From Faecalicatena orotica (GTDB lineage: Bacteria; Bacillota; Clostridia; Lachnospirales; Lachnospiraceae), in NCBI RefSeq assembly GCF_003149245.1, contig NZ_QGDL01000008.1, forward strand, positions 124,001 through 188,000: a stretch of DNA of 64,000 bases. The letters are read 5' to 3'. Below the pieces are notes generated by a model. That model was not told where the DNA came from. It saw nothing but the letters and a program-made list of their open reading frames with translations, and searched no databases. A program made the position numbers and the translations under genes. Below, one piece after another: positions 17,873 to 26,024 of the stretch; the stretch's first letter is position 1; each line of letters begins with the position of its first letter.

Positions 17873-18748
17873 TTGAAAAAATTTGATGGTATATACACGG
17901 CACTGGTTACTCCTTTTGACCAGAAAGGAAGTATAAATTCCGGGGCAGTCCAGCGGCTTGTGGAAAGAAATATAAAACAAGGAGTTTCTGGATTTTATGT
18001 GTGCGGCAGCACAGGGGAATCTTACCTGCTTACGAAGGAAGAAAGGAAGTACCTTCTGGAAGCGGTCTGCGAGGCGGCAGGAAATGACGCAGACATACTT
18101 GTAAACGTAGGAATGTTTTCTACGGACTATGCCATAGAACTTGCCAAACATGCAGAGAAACAAGGAGTAAAGGCGGTTTCCTCCGTACCGCCGTTCTATT
18201 TTCCATTTACGATGGAGGAATATGTGGAGTATTATAGTGATCTGGCGGATTCTGCTGATGTTCCAGTACTTCTGTATAACATTCCGGCGATGTCCTCGGT
18301 CACATTCGCCGGCGATGATCTTAAACGCCTTCTGGCTAATGAGAAAATTACGGGGATTAAGCATACAAGTTATGACCTGTTTCAGCTCCAGCAGCTGATA
18401 CATCAGTATCCGGAAAAAAATTTCTTTATCGGGCATGATGAAATATTTTTAAGCGCGCTTGCAGTGGGGGCGCATGCAGGAATCGGCAGTACATATAATA
18501 TTATGGCCGGTAAATTCATAAAAATCAGAGAATTGTTCATGCAGGGAAAAACAAAAGAGGCGGCAGAGGTACAGAATGAAGTAAATAACGTTGTGTCAGC
18601 CTTATGTCGTGTCGGCATATTTAAAGGTATCAAAGAAATCTTAAAAATGCAGGGCATCGACTGCGGGTACTGCAGGAAGCCCTTTAAAAAACTGGATGAT
18701 ACGCAGAGGGCATTTTTGCTGGAGACTGCGGAGAGGAACGGATTGTGA
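17873..18748 (+). CDS. N-acetylneuraminate lyase-like DapA/NanA-family aldolase
   Basis: Class I (Schiff-base) aldolase of 291 residues. It shows YVCGSTGESY, the Tyr of LLYNIPAMS and the Schiff-base Lys in GIKHTSYD, then IGHDEIFLSALAVGAHAGIGSTYN and the C-terminal CRKPF, all closest to NanA within the superfamily. No sialic-acid genes surround it. Beside a sugar-acid dehydratase it more likely cleaves a 2-keto-3-deoxy sugar acid to pyruvate and an aldehyde. The start is TTG at 17873, six bases after AAGGAGGGA; no in-frame ATG lies near. It is the last gene of the operon. A separate true DapA is encoded at 42376. Confidence 0.88.
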   Translation: MKKFDGIYTALVTPFDQKGSINSGAVQRLVERNIKQGVSGFYVCGSTGESYLLTKEERKYLLEAVCEAAGNDADILVNVGMFSTDYAIELAKHAEKQGVKAVSSVPPFYFPFTMEEYVEYYSDLADSADVPVLLYNIPAMSSVTFAGDDLKRLLANEKITGIKHTSYDLFQLQQLIHQYPEKNFFIGHDEIFLSALAVGAHAGIGSTYNIMAGKFIKIRELFMQGKTKEAAEVQNEVNNVVSALCRVGIFKGIKEILKMQGIDCGYCRKPFKKLDDTQRAFLLETAERNGL

Positions 18749-18817
18749 TTGCACGATTTGACAGAAACCCCAAAAGACTAAAAAGAAGAAAAACATAGTC
18801 CTTTTAAAGTTATAATG

Positions 18818-18826
18818 TGGTATACT
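18818..18826 (+). promoter_or_regulatory. Extended -10 promoter for AAA-ATPase gene
   Basis: TGG followed by TATACT gives an extended -10 element about 60 bases before the ATG at 18885. No good -35 is present, as allowed for extended -10 promoters. A weak hairpin (AAAAGACTA with TAGTCCTTTT, 18773-18806) just upstream may end the preceding operon. Confidence 0.45.
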
Positions 18827-18884
18827 AATTTTTATATAAGTTTAGCGACACATTTAACATGTTATGAAATAGGATGGTGCCATT

Positions 18885-20600
18885 ATGTCAAGAACTGTTG
18901 GAATTGGTATACAGGATTTCGAAAAAGCCAGAAAGCAAAATGTTTTTCTGGTCGACAAGACAATGTTCATCAGGGATTGGTGGGAAAAGAAAGATGATGT
19001 TACACTGATTACGCGTCCCAGACGTTTCGGAAAAACCCTGACGCTGAGTATGGTAGAACAGTTTTTCTCTGTGAATTATAAAAATACCGATATTTTTAAA
19101 GGGATGAATATCTGGCAGGATAAGCAGTATCAGGAACTTCAGGGGAGTTATCCTGTAATTTCACTGAGCTTTGCAGGGATCAAAGGCAATACTTACGAGA
19201 TGGCGAGAGATGGAATTATCCAGATTCTGATAAATCTATATGCAAAATGCAGTTTTTTGCAAGAGGGGGATTCTCTGAATCAGCAGGAGAAAGAGTATTT
19301 TAATTATGTAAAACCAGAGATGACAGATGCGGTAGCTGCTATGTCTCTGCAAAGGCTGTCCATTTGTATGCACCGTTATTACGGGAAAAAGGTATTAATA
19401 CTGTTGGATGAGTACGATACTCCTCTGCAGGAAGCCTATTTATATGGGTACTGGGAGCAGCTGGCCTCCTTTATCCGGAGTCTGTTTAACTGTACCTTTA
19501 AGACAAATCCTTATATGGAACGCGGACTGATGACGGGCATTACAAGAGTAAGTAAAGAATCGATTTTTTCAGATCTGAATAATCTTGTAGTAGTAACAAC
19601 GACGTCGGAAAAATATGAGAATGCGTTTGGCTTTACAGAAGCAGAAGTGGATGCAGCGCTGGAAGAGTATGGTATTTCAAACCGGAAGGAAGAGGTAAAG
19701 CGCTGGTATGACGGCTTCAGATTTGGAGACAGGCTGGATATGTATAATCCCTGGTCTATTATCAGTTATCTTGATAACCAGAGGGTGGGCCCCTACTGGG
19801 TAAATACAAGCAGTAATAGCCTGATAGCAAGTTTAATTCAGAAAGGATCCAAACAAGTAAAGGAGACCTTTGAACTGCTATTGTCCGGAAATACTATAAC
19901 GACGGAATTTGATGAGCAGATTGTATATAACCAGCTGGATATAGATGAGAGTGCCATTTGGAGCCTGCTGCTTGCAAGCGGATATCTGAAAGTATGCAGT
20001 ACGGAAATCCAAGAGACAAAGTATGGGGGATGGAGCCAGACGTATACGCTTGCAATTACAAATTTTGAGACGAAAGTAATGTTCCGGAACATGGTGCGGG
20101 ATTGGTTCGCTTTAGCTGCATCAAACTATAATGATTTTATTCAGGCATTGCTGAAAAATGATATCAGTGCAATGAATGTTTATATGAACAGGGTCGCACT
20201 TGCAACATTCAGCTATTTTGACAGTGGAAGCAAGCCTCATGAAAGTGAGCCGGAACGTTTTTATCACGGATTTGTACTTGGACTCATGGTAGAACTCGAA
20301 GACCGCTATGTGATTGCGTCCAATCGTGAAAGTGGATTTGGCAGATATGACGTTATGCTGGAGCCGAAAGACAGGAAGGAGTCGGCTATGCTCCTGGAAT
20401 TTAAGGTTCAGGATATGAAAGAAAAAGACTTGAATGAGACTGCTCAGGCGGCACTGCGCCAGATTGAGGAAAGAGACTATGCCGCATCTCTGAAAGCAAA
20501 GGGGGTATGCGAAGAAAGAATCTATAAATACGGATTTGCATTTCAGGGAAAGAAAGTATTGATTGCAGGCAGCACTCTAATGAATCAGGAAAACAACTGA
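18885..20600 (+). CDS. AAA-ATPase-like protein with C-terminal PD-(D/E)XK nuclease domain
   Basis: Member of a large, poorly characterised family abundant in gut Firmicutes and Bacteroidetes. The N-terminal ATPase has the family-typical Walker A TRPRRFGKT (about residue 45), Walker B ILLDEYDTP and the arginine-containing GLMTGITRVSKES. The middle region has WYDGFRFG and YNPWSI. The C-terminal 130 residues carry a PD-(D/E)XK nuclease core, with Asp in GRYDVML and E-F-K in LLEFKV. Length (571) is full for the family. The ATG at 18885 follows AGGATGG. It stands alone between the sugar operon and a bidirectional terminator. Its biological role is unknown; mobile-element or defence functions have been proposed. 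A truncated relative lies at 61228. Confidence 0.88.
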   Translation: MSRTVGIGIQDFEKARKQNVFLVDKTMFIRDWWEKKDDVTLITRPRRFGKTLTLSMVEQFFSVNYKNTDIFKGMNIWQDKQYQELQGSYPVISLSFAGIKGNTYEMARDGIIQILINLYAKCSFLQEGDSLNQQEKEYFNYVKPEMTDAVAAMSLQRLSICMHRYYGKKVLILLDEYDTPLQEAYLYGYWEQLASFIRSLFNCTFKTNPYMERGLMTGITRVSKESIFSDLNNLVVVTTTSEKYENAFGFTEAEVDAALEEYGISNRKEEVKRWYDGFRFGDRLDMYNPWSIISYLDNQRVGPYWVNTSSNSLIASLIQKGSKQVKETFELLLSGNTITTEFDEQIVYNQLDIDESAIWSLLLASGYLKVCSTEIQETKYGGWSQTYTLAITNFETKVMFRNMVRDWFALAASNYNDFIQALLKNDISAMNVYMNRVALATFSYFDSGSKPHESEPERFYHGFVLGLMVELEDRYVIASNRESGFGRYDVMLEPKDRKESAMLLEFKVQDMKEKDLNETAQAALRQIEERDYAASLKAKGVCEERIYKYGFAFQGKKVLIAGSTLMNQENN

Positions 20601-20635
20601 TGTAAACAAGAACAAATGTTCTGAATGTGCGCATT

Positions 20636-20670
20636 AAAAATTAAAACCTCACTGTGAGGTTTTAATTTTT
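20636..20670. terminator. Bidirectional terminator between convergent genes
   Basis: Perfect 17-bp arms (AAAAATTAAAACCTCAC with its complement) and runs of A and T at the two ends allow termination in both directions, for the ATPase gene on the left and the small zinc-ribbon gene on the right. Confidence 0.85.
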
Positions 20671-20687
20671 ATGTTTAGATTTCTAAT

Positions 20688-20933
20688 TCAGTCATTTAGT
20701 TCATCTTCAATAAATAAATCTTTCCAGACGCGTTTCAATTTGAAATGGAGAATCATATTATATGGGAATCTGGTCTTATAAACAATATTTTTTGATTCCC
20801 CGCAGCAGCGGCATTCCATAGGATAGGAATAGATGTATACATTCTTCCTCTGTAAATTGACTCCAAGGGTCTCATTCAGACAGTTCCTGCAATATTTTAG
20901 TTTATGTACCGGATAATTCATCTTCACTTTCAT
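20688..20933 (-). CDS. Small zinc-ribbon-like protein of unknown function
   Basis: About 81 residues. Two Cys pairs, YCRNC and CRCCGE, lie some 30 residues apart and would form a zinc ribbon. The rest is basic and hydrophobic (KTRFPYNMILHFKLKRVW). I do not recognise the family. In-frame ATGs are at 20963, 20933 and 20921. GAGGTG sits directly before the one at 20933, which is too close for it and far for 20921, so the start is uncertain. Its upstream DNA holds a strong hairpin (20952-20994) and then the three recombinase-site repeats, so it is the nearest gene that an inverted promoter there could switch on. Confidence 0.5.
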   Translation of the reverse strand: MKVKMNYPVHKLKYCRNCLNETLGVNLQRKNVYIYSYPMECRCCGESKNIVYKTRFPYNMILHFKLKRVWKDLFIEDELND

Positions 20934-20951
20934 GCACCTCTTTATTCCAGC

Positions 20952-20994
20952 CCCGGCCGCCATTAATACTTAGGAGGGATTAATCACGGCCGGG
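20952..20994. promoter_or_regulatory. GC-rich hairpin upstream of zinc-ribbon gene
   Basis: CCCGGCCG (20952-20959) pairs with CGGCCGGG (20987-20994). Inside, two ATTAAT hexamers can also pair, leaving a loop that reads ACTTAGGAGGG on the plus strand. On the minus-strand transcript of the small gene it would lie in the 5' leader. No U-tract follows on either side, so an attenuator or protein-binding role is as likely as termination. Confidence 0.5.
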
Positions 20995-21226
20995 ACATCT
21001 ATATTAAACACAGCGTCATTTTGTTTATATGCATGAACGTATTTAAGCCGTTACGGTCACACCTTTCGGGTATGCACTGTAACGGCCGGAATGACTCAAT
21101 GAATGACAGTACGTGCTTTGTCTCTGGCGATGCTTTCTGTGTAGACTGAGATCGCAGATACAGGAAGCGGCGTTGATTCTGTCATGGCATTTTCTATTGT
21201 CTTCCTCTTTTCTTCCTGTTTTATGG
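20995..21226. other. Non-coding stretch left of the inversion sites
   Basis: No gene with a ribosome site is seen. GCCGTTAC near 21048 pairs with GTAACGGC near 21079 across a loop of about 25 bases. A 64-codon minus-strand frame (21043-21237) begins inside the first recombination site and lacks a convincing ribosome site, so I do not call it. Confidence 0.45.
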
Positions 21227-21258
21227 TTTAACAACATAATATTAGTTATGTTGTTAAA
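21227..21258. repeat. Putative recombination site, copy 1
   Basis: 13-bp inverted arms (TTTAACAACATAA and its complement) surround the asymmetric six-base spacer TATTAG. This is the usual plan of a tyrosine-recombinase core site. It has the same orientation as copy 2 and the opposite one to copy 3. Confidence 0.75.
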
Positions 21259-21281
21259 AAGCTTAATGGGGATAGAAAAGG

Positions 21282-21309
21282 TTACAACATAATATTAGTT
21301 ATGTTGTAA
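21282..21309. repeat. Putative recombination site, copy 2
   Basis: 11-bp arms (TTACAACATAA and complement) around the same spacer TATTAG, 53 bases from copy 1 and in direct orientation to it. Recombination between copies 1 and 2 would delete about 53 bp. Confidence 0.75.
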
Positions 21310-21449
21310 ATATTTAATATGATTTGTATTTTATATACCTTATAGCAGCTTTTTATCAACTAAAACTTGACACAATTTGACAAAACTGATAAATTATAAG
21401 ATATAAATGCATGTTCATATGTATGCCTGACTAAAAGACTTCCTTAGTT
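21310..21449. promoter_or_regulatory. Segment between inverted sites with promoter-like sequences (candidate invertible switch)
   Basis: About 140 bp between copy 2 and copy 3. On the plus strand two TTGACA hexamers (21367-21372 and 21377-21382) are followed by TATAAG/ATATAA at 21395-21406, which in the present orientation points toward the 3' end of the recombinase gene. On the minus strand TTGATA with TATAAA at 18-base spacing is a weaker promoter pointing to the zinc-ribbon gene. Inversion would exchange these. No open frame of note lies inside. The role as a promoter switch is inferred from layout only. Confidence 0.5.
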
Positions 21450-21477
21450 TAACAACATAACTAATATTATGTTGTTA
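21450..21477. repeat. Putative recombination site, copy 3 (inverted)
   Basis: 11-bp arms (TAACAACATAA and complement) around CTAATA, which is the exact complement of the spacer in copies 1 and 2. This copy is thus in inverted orientation and lies 21 bases beyond the recombinase stop codon. Pairing with copy 2 or 1 would invert about 170 or 225 bp. Confidence 0.75.
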
Positions 21478-21498
21478 GACATTTAAGGGGGTTTTTTA

Positions 21499-22362
21499 TT
21501 ACTCAGGTGTAAGCCCCAGTTTCTGGATCTGATTTCTATAGGTTTCTTCTGTGTTTGCAGTATAAATTCTTGTCACATCAAGGCTGCTGTGTCCAAGAAG
21601 ATCTGCCAGGCCGGCAATATCACTCGTAAGTTTATAATAAGACCGGGCAAAAAGGTGTCTTAGATTGTGTGGGAAGATTTTCTGTGCAGGAACCTTTGAG
21701 ACGGCACAGAGTGCTTTCATTTCCCGCCACAGGTTACTTCTGTCTTTTGGTTTTCCATTTTTCGTTACAAAGATACAGCCCCGTACTATTCCGTTTTTTG
21801 ATGCAAAGTAGAGTAATTCTTTTTTCAGTATTTGCGGGATTAAGATGGTCCGGCGTTTTCCCTTATTAGAAATGGTTATCGTACCTTTTTTTACACTTTC
21901 TACAGTGAAGAACATAAGTTCGCTTACCCTTGCCCCGGTTGCGGCCAGTGTCTTTATACTCATGGCCAGCTGGTGTTTTTTCTGGCTTTTGGCAGCCTCT
22001 ATAAGGCGCTTGTATTCTTCTTTTGTCATTTCTTTTGCTTCCGGAATGAATAGCTGTTTTTGTACTTTTAGTCTTTTTACCTTCCACTTTCCAAAACCCA
22101 TAAAATCCAGAAACTGATTTAGTGCCACGAGCATTGAATTAATACTTGTCACTTCATATTGGGGTTCCAGCCATTCCTTATATGCAACGATACATTTTTT
22201 ATCAATCTGATAGTTCCTGTCCAGATATTTATAAAAAGTACGGATATCCGTCATATACTTAGATATTGTGGCTTTTGCATTTTCGCGTTCGTACAGATAA
22301 GCCTGAAAATCTGACAGGGCTGTCTCGGGATTAAAAGTAAATATTTCCGGTTTATTATCCAT
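21499..22362 (-). CDS. Tyrosine recombinase (site-specific, XerC/D-like)
   Basis: Protein of 287 residues from the chosen start. The N-terminal SAM-like domain (about 10-105) begins with FQAYLYERENAKATISKY. The catalytic domain has the full set: Arg in ATGARVSEL, Lys in SNKGKRR, His and Arg in FPHNLRHLFA, His in LLGHSSLDVT and nucleophile Tyr in RIYTANTEE. The frame extends upstream to 22428, but ATG at 22362 follows GGAGGC by seven bases and gives a family-like N-terminus. Three palindromic sites lie directly beyond its stop codon, so it probably acts on them as a DNA invertase. It is divergent from the kinase at 22581, and a CAACAT-C-ATGTTG palindrome (22527-22539) in the shared upstream region resembles its half-sites. 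Confidence 0.9.
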   Translation of the reverse strand: MDNKPEIFTFNPETALSDFQAYLYERENAKATISKYMTDIRTFYKYLDRNYQIDKKCIVAYKEWLEPQYEVTSINSMLVALNQFLDFMGFGKWKVKRLKVQKQLFIPEAKEMTKEEYKRLIEAAKSQKKHQLAMSIKTLAATGARVSELMFFTVESVKKGTITISNKGKRRTILIPQILKKELLYFASKNGIVRGCIFVTKNGKPKDRSNLWREMKALCAVSKVPAQKIFPHNLRHLFARSYYKLTSDIAGLADLLGHSSLDVTRIYTANTEETYRNQIQKLGLTPE

Positions 22363-22580
22363 GATTACGCCTCCAAGGTATTTTATTTTGTATATGCTTA
22401 TTAGTTTCTCCTGCAAAGTGTTTTTCATGCCTGATATTACCTGCTGTTACTGACTACAGATTAGCATGTTAAAAAATAGCAGCATTACCAATATTAACAA
22501 AATAACACAGACGATGTTGGAAATGGCAACATCATGTTGTATGATATATGTATATAAAGCAGGAAAGAAGGGGGATTTGT

Positions 22581-23957
22581 ATGCGTGCAATGGGAATCGA
22601 TATCGGCACTACGACCATTAGTGTGATTATGATAGACAAAGACAGTGGTAAACTTCTGGGCAGCAGGAGCGTGCCACACAATGCATTTTTAAAAGGGCCA
22701 TCAGATTTCAACAGGATTCAGGACCCGGAAAAACTGTGGCGGTTAAGCGTCCGGGCCGCAGGGGAGATCATCAGGGAATATGGAAAACCAGACAGTATCG
22801 GCATGACCGGGCAGATGCACGGAGTTCTTTATGTGGATGAAGAGGGTGGGGCAGTGAGCCCCCTCTACACATGGCAGGACGGCAGCGGGAATGAATTTAT
22901 GGAAGATGGGCGTACCTATGCACAGGTCTTGCGGGAAAAGGCCGGGGCGGCATCTGCCGGATATGGTATGACGACACATTTTTACCTCCGGAAAAAGGGG
23001 ATGATCCCTGAAGCGGCACGGAAAATGACGACGATTAGTGATTATATTGCGATGAAGCTTTGCGGACGGGGAATGCCTTTTATCGTGCGGGACATGGCCG
23101 CAAGCTGGGGGTGTTATGATCTTCGGAAGGGTGATTTTTACAGGAAAGAGCTGGAGGAGTCAGGGGCAGATCCTGAATATTTGCCGGAACTACTGGATGA
23201 ACATATCATAGTAGGGGTGACGGTAGAGAATCAGGAAGAAGGAATTCCAGCGGGCATTCCGGTTTCGGCTTCATATGGGGATAATCAGGCCAGTGTGCTG
23301 GGGGCAGCAGGAGATATATCGGACACGGTTCTCGTGAATATCGGGACAGGAAGCCAGGTATCCTTCGGAACGGACAGCTATCTGGAAACACAGGGGGCCA
23401 TCGAACTGCGACCCTTTACAAAGCAGAGTTTTCTTATGGCCGGGTCCAGTCTGTGTGGAGGGAGGGCTTATGCGATGCTAGAAAAGTTCTACCGTGAAGC
23501 GGCAGGAGAAGGCAAAGAAAGATACAGCCTGATGGAAGAGCAGGCAAGAAGATTTATAGAGAAATATGGAAAGCATGAAGCATGGAAGATAAGGACGACT
23601 TTTTCAGGAACACGGGATAATCCAGAGGAAACAGGGAGCATTACCGGAATCAGTCCGCTGAATTTTCATCCCGGTGCCATGACAATCGGTATGATACAGG
23701 GAATTCTGGAAGAATTATACGAGATGTATGAAAAAATGTGCTGCATGACAGGCAAAAAAGCCGGCCGTCTGGTTGGGTCCGGAAATGGTATCAGGAGAAA
23801 TGCACTCATGCGGGAAATCGCAGAGGAGATGTTCCGGATGCCGATGACTATTCCTGTATGTGAAGAGGAGGCCGCTTATGGTGCGGCGCTCGGGTCCCTT
23901 GTTTCAGCAGGACTGGCAGATACGATAGCCGGGATACGGCCGAACAGCAAAAACTGA
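22581..23957 (+). CDS. Sedoheptulokinase-like FGGY carbohydrate kinase
   Basis: Sugar kinase of 458 residues. GIDIGTTTISV at the start is the phosphate loop, GMTGQMHGVLYVD and YTWQDGSG are typical of the sedoheptulokinase branch, VNIGTGSQVSF is the second phosphate loop and LVGSGNGIRRN the adenosine site. The product would be a ketose 7-phosphate feeding the pentose phosphate pathway. An upstream in-frame ATG (22548) exists, but the ATG at 22581 follows GGGGGA by seven bases. It stands alone with a terminator-like hairpin after it. Another heptulose or pentulose as substrate is possible. Confidence 0.82.
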   Translation: MRAMGIDIGTTTISVIMIDKDSGKLLGSRSVPHNAFLKGPSDFNRIQDPEKLWRLSVRAAGEIIREYGKPDSIGMTGQMHGVLYVDEEGGAVSPLYTWQDGSGNEFMEDGRTYAQVLREKAGAASAGYGMTTHFYLRKKGMIPEAARKMTTISDYIAMKLCGRGMPFIVRDMAASWGCYDLRKGDFYRKELEESGADPEYLPELLDEHIIVGVTVENQEEGIPAGIPVSASYGDNQASVLGAAGDISDTVLVNIGTGSQVSFGTDSYLETQGAIELRPFTKQSFLMAGSSLCGGRAYAMLEKFYREAAGEGKERYSLMEEQARRFIEKYGKHEAWKIRTTFSGTRDNPEETGSITGISPLNFHPGAMTIGMIQGILEELYEMYEKMCCMTGKKAGRLVGSGNGIRRNALMREIAEEMFRMPMTIPVCEEEAAYGAALGSLVSAGLADTIAGIRPNSKN

Positions 23958-23966
23958 TGCAGATAC

Positions 23967-24003
23967 CATTACTGTGCACACCCGGCGGGCATGCACAGTA
24001 ATG
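23967..24003. terminator. Terminator-like hairpin between convergent genes
   Basis: Perfect 12-bp arms (CATTACTGTGCA and complement) lie between the kinase and the convergent ferredoxin gene. No clear U-tract follows, so efficiency is uncertain, but the position suits both genes. Confidence 0.6.
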
Positions 24004-24004
24004 A

Positions 24005-24751
24005 TTATTCTGGGAAGGTATATCTTGGAAGTCCTATACTGTGTTTTCCATATTCAATCGCCTCTTTTGGACAACGGCTGATACAAGCCATGCAATGGGT
24101 GCAGTTTTTCGACCATACAGGCTTCCCGTTTTCAAGACGGATGTTGGCTGTCGGACAGACATTCGTACATATTCCGCAGGAAATGCAGGCATCTGTGGCA
24201 TAGAATTTTTTTGCATGGACAAATATAGGATAAAAGATATCATTGATAATCCCGCTGTTTAATTTATCCATAAGAGTAAGGGGATGCTGTGGGAATGTTC
24301 TGCCTTTTTTTATGATGGAGGCCGCTTTATCAATGGTTTCTTCGGCCTGTCTGATGATTTCACTGGCTTTTTCCTGCGATGGCGTGGAGAACAGTGCAAT
24401 ATAATTCTCCGGCATTACAATTTCCATGCAGCCCATATAGTTCAAAGACTTCCCGGCACACAGTTTTTCCAGATATTTTCCGGCGTTACTGATATTGCCG
24501 CCGCATGTCATTACAAAATAGATATTCTTGTTTCCTGATAATCTTGTCTTTTCCAGCCATGACTGCAGAATACGCGGAATTCTCCATGCATAAGTCGGTG
24601 CGGCAATGATCCAGGGCCGCTCAGAGTTTATTTCGGAAAAATCATTGTCACGCAGCCTTTCAAACAGGCTGACTGCTTCATCGTCTATTATGCTGCTGAT
24701 CCTTTTGGCGGCATATTCGCTGTTCCCTGTTCCTGAAAAATATAAAATCAA
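24005..24751 (-). CDS. EFR1-family ferredoxin (flavodoxin plus two 4Fe-4S clusters)
   Basis: Protein of 248 residues. The N-terminal half is a flavodoxin-like fold with the FMN phosphate loop YFSGTGNSEYAA. The C-terminal 70 residues have two CxxCxxCxxxCP motifs, ACISCGICTNVCP and NCTHCMACISRCP, which would hold two 4Fe-4S clusters. Such proteins are common in Clostridia as electron carriers of unknown partner. It is transcribed alone, convergent to the kinase. The role in this context is not indicated by neighbours. Confidence 0.9.
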   Translation of the reverse strand: MILYFSGTGNSEYAAKRISSIIDDEAVSLFERLRDNDFSEINSERPWIIAAPTYAWRIPRILQSWLEKTRLSGNKNIYFVMTCGGNISNAGKYLEKLCAGKSLNYMGCMEIVMPENYIALFSTPSQEKASEIIRQAEETIDKAASIIKKGRTFPQHPLTLMDKLNSGIINDIFYPIFVHAKKFYATDACISCGICTNVCPTANIRLENGKPVWSKNCTHCMACISRCPKEAIEYGKHSIGLPRYTFPE

Positions 24752-24922
24752 AATTCTGTCCTCCTGAAACGTTTATTCCCAGTAGCTCGCTACGGGGGCT
24801 TTGACTTTATATTATAATAAACAAAAGGCGCAGATACAACATTGGTAAAGAAATACCTTACCATAAAATAGCCTTGAAATAGTGGCAGCCCGGAGAAATG
24901 GTTAGTTCCGCTGCAAGGGCGG

Positions 24923-25888
24923 TTACAGGAAAAGGGGTTCTACATATTCTTTAATCAGTTCGATTCTATCCCGGGCATTGCGTTTAAAAAGTGAGGCAAT
25001 CGCGACGACTATGTGTTTCTCTGTATTTACATAAATGACATTCCCCCCATCACCCATTGCCGAAAATCCATCCGGATGTACCCACCATAAGTATCCATAT
25101 GGCAGATCGTTTTTTTCCCACCTGCTGTGTTCCTTTGTACTTTCGTTTATCCAGTTGGCGGAGACGATTTGCCTCCCATCCCATATCCCCTTCTGCAGGC
25201 ATAGCTGTCCTATTTTCGCCATGTCCGTCAAAGAGAGGGTGAGGCCCCATCCTGCCGTATTAGTTCCCGCTTCATCAGCCACCCATCCGCTGATATCTGT
25301 TGCCTTATTAAAAGCAAGTTGTTCCTCTTTCGACTGAAATGTAATATTGCGGCTGACATGGATTCCGAGAGGAGAAAATAAATTCTCTGACGCAAAATCA
25401 AACACAGACTGCCCGGCTGTTTTTATAAGGATTCCGGATAGAATATCTGGTCCTATAAGGGGTGTGTACCGGAAGTCTCCGATCTTTCCTCTGCCACCCA
25501 GCAAATCTAGAGAAAATGTTACTCCGTCCTCACTTGTGAAATACTTTATGTAGGGTGCGAATTTATACTTATACGGAGCTGTCATTGTCAGCAAATGTTC
25601 CAGAGTGATATTCTGGATTGTTTTTTCTCTTTGTTTTACCCTGTAATCCGGGAAGAAATCCAGTACTTTCTGATGAATACTCTTGATGCAGCCACGATCC
25701 ACGGCAATTCCAATTAGTATAGAAACAATACTTTTTGTCACCGAATATACATGGATCCGGCTTTCCGGCGTGCATCCGTTGAAATAGCTTTCATACACGG
25801 TATTTCCATTTTTCAGTACGGTAATACCAGCAGTGTTTTCATATTTTGTTTCTATTAACCTTTCTAAATCTATCATGCTTTTCTTCAT
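24923..25888 (-). CDS. Serine hydrolase, class C beta-lactamase family
   Basis: Protein of 321 residues with the Ser-x-x-Lys motif SVTKS about 50 residues in (VYSVTKSIVSILIG), a conserved LLTMTAPYKY region, WGLTLSLTDMAKIGQL and GYLWWVHPDGFSAMGDGG near the end. No signal peptide or membrane segment is seen, so it is probably cytoplasmic and an esterase or peptidase-like enzyme rather than an antibiotic resistance enzyme. The frame opens with ATG preceded by GGAGGAGC. It stands alone; the ABC permease gene upstream on the same strand ends 136 bases away. Confidence 0.85.
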   Translation of the reverse strand: MKKSMIDLERLIETKYENTAGITVLKNGNTVYESYFNGCTPESRIHVYSVTKSIVSILIGIAVDRGCIKSIHQKVLDFFPDYRVKQREKTIQNITLEHLLTMTAPYKYKFAPYIKYFTSEDGVTFSLDLLGGRGKIGDFRYTPLIGPDILSGILIKTAGQSVFDFASENLFSPLGIHVSRNITFQSKEEQLAFNKATDISGWVADEAGTNTAGWGLTLSLTDMAKIGQLCLQKGIWDGRQIVSANWINESTKEHSRWEKNDLPYGYLWWVHPDGFSAMGDGGNVIYVNTEKHIVVAIASLFKRNARDRIELIKEYVEPLFL

Positions 25889-26024
25889 AAGTGCTCCTCC
25901 TTCGCCTGTCTGTAACAGAGTATAGCGGAAATCTTTTTGGTTTACCTGACTTTTTATGCGAAGAGGTGCACGGTATTTATATAGAAAAAGGACAGAAATC
26001 TAAATCGGATTTCATCCTTTCTAT

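Noticed and set aside
17855-18436. 193-codon minus-strand frame opposite the NanA-like gene
   Set aside because: Antisense to a gene with clear family motifs; no family resemblance of its own.
17873-18748. Sialic acid catabolism by the NanA-like enzyme
   Set aside because: No NanE, NanK, NagA/B or sialidase genes are near; the operon context points to keto-deoxy sugar acids.
21043-21237. 64-codon minus-strand frame beside the recombination sites
   Set aside because: It begins inside the first site, lacks a ribosome site and has no recognisable features.
21227-21477. CRISPR-like array (three short repeats)
   Set aside because: Repeats are palindromic, unequal in spacing, differ in orientation and are tied to a tyrosine recombinase; no cas genes are present.
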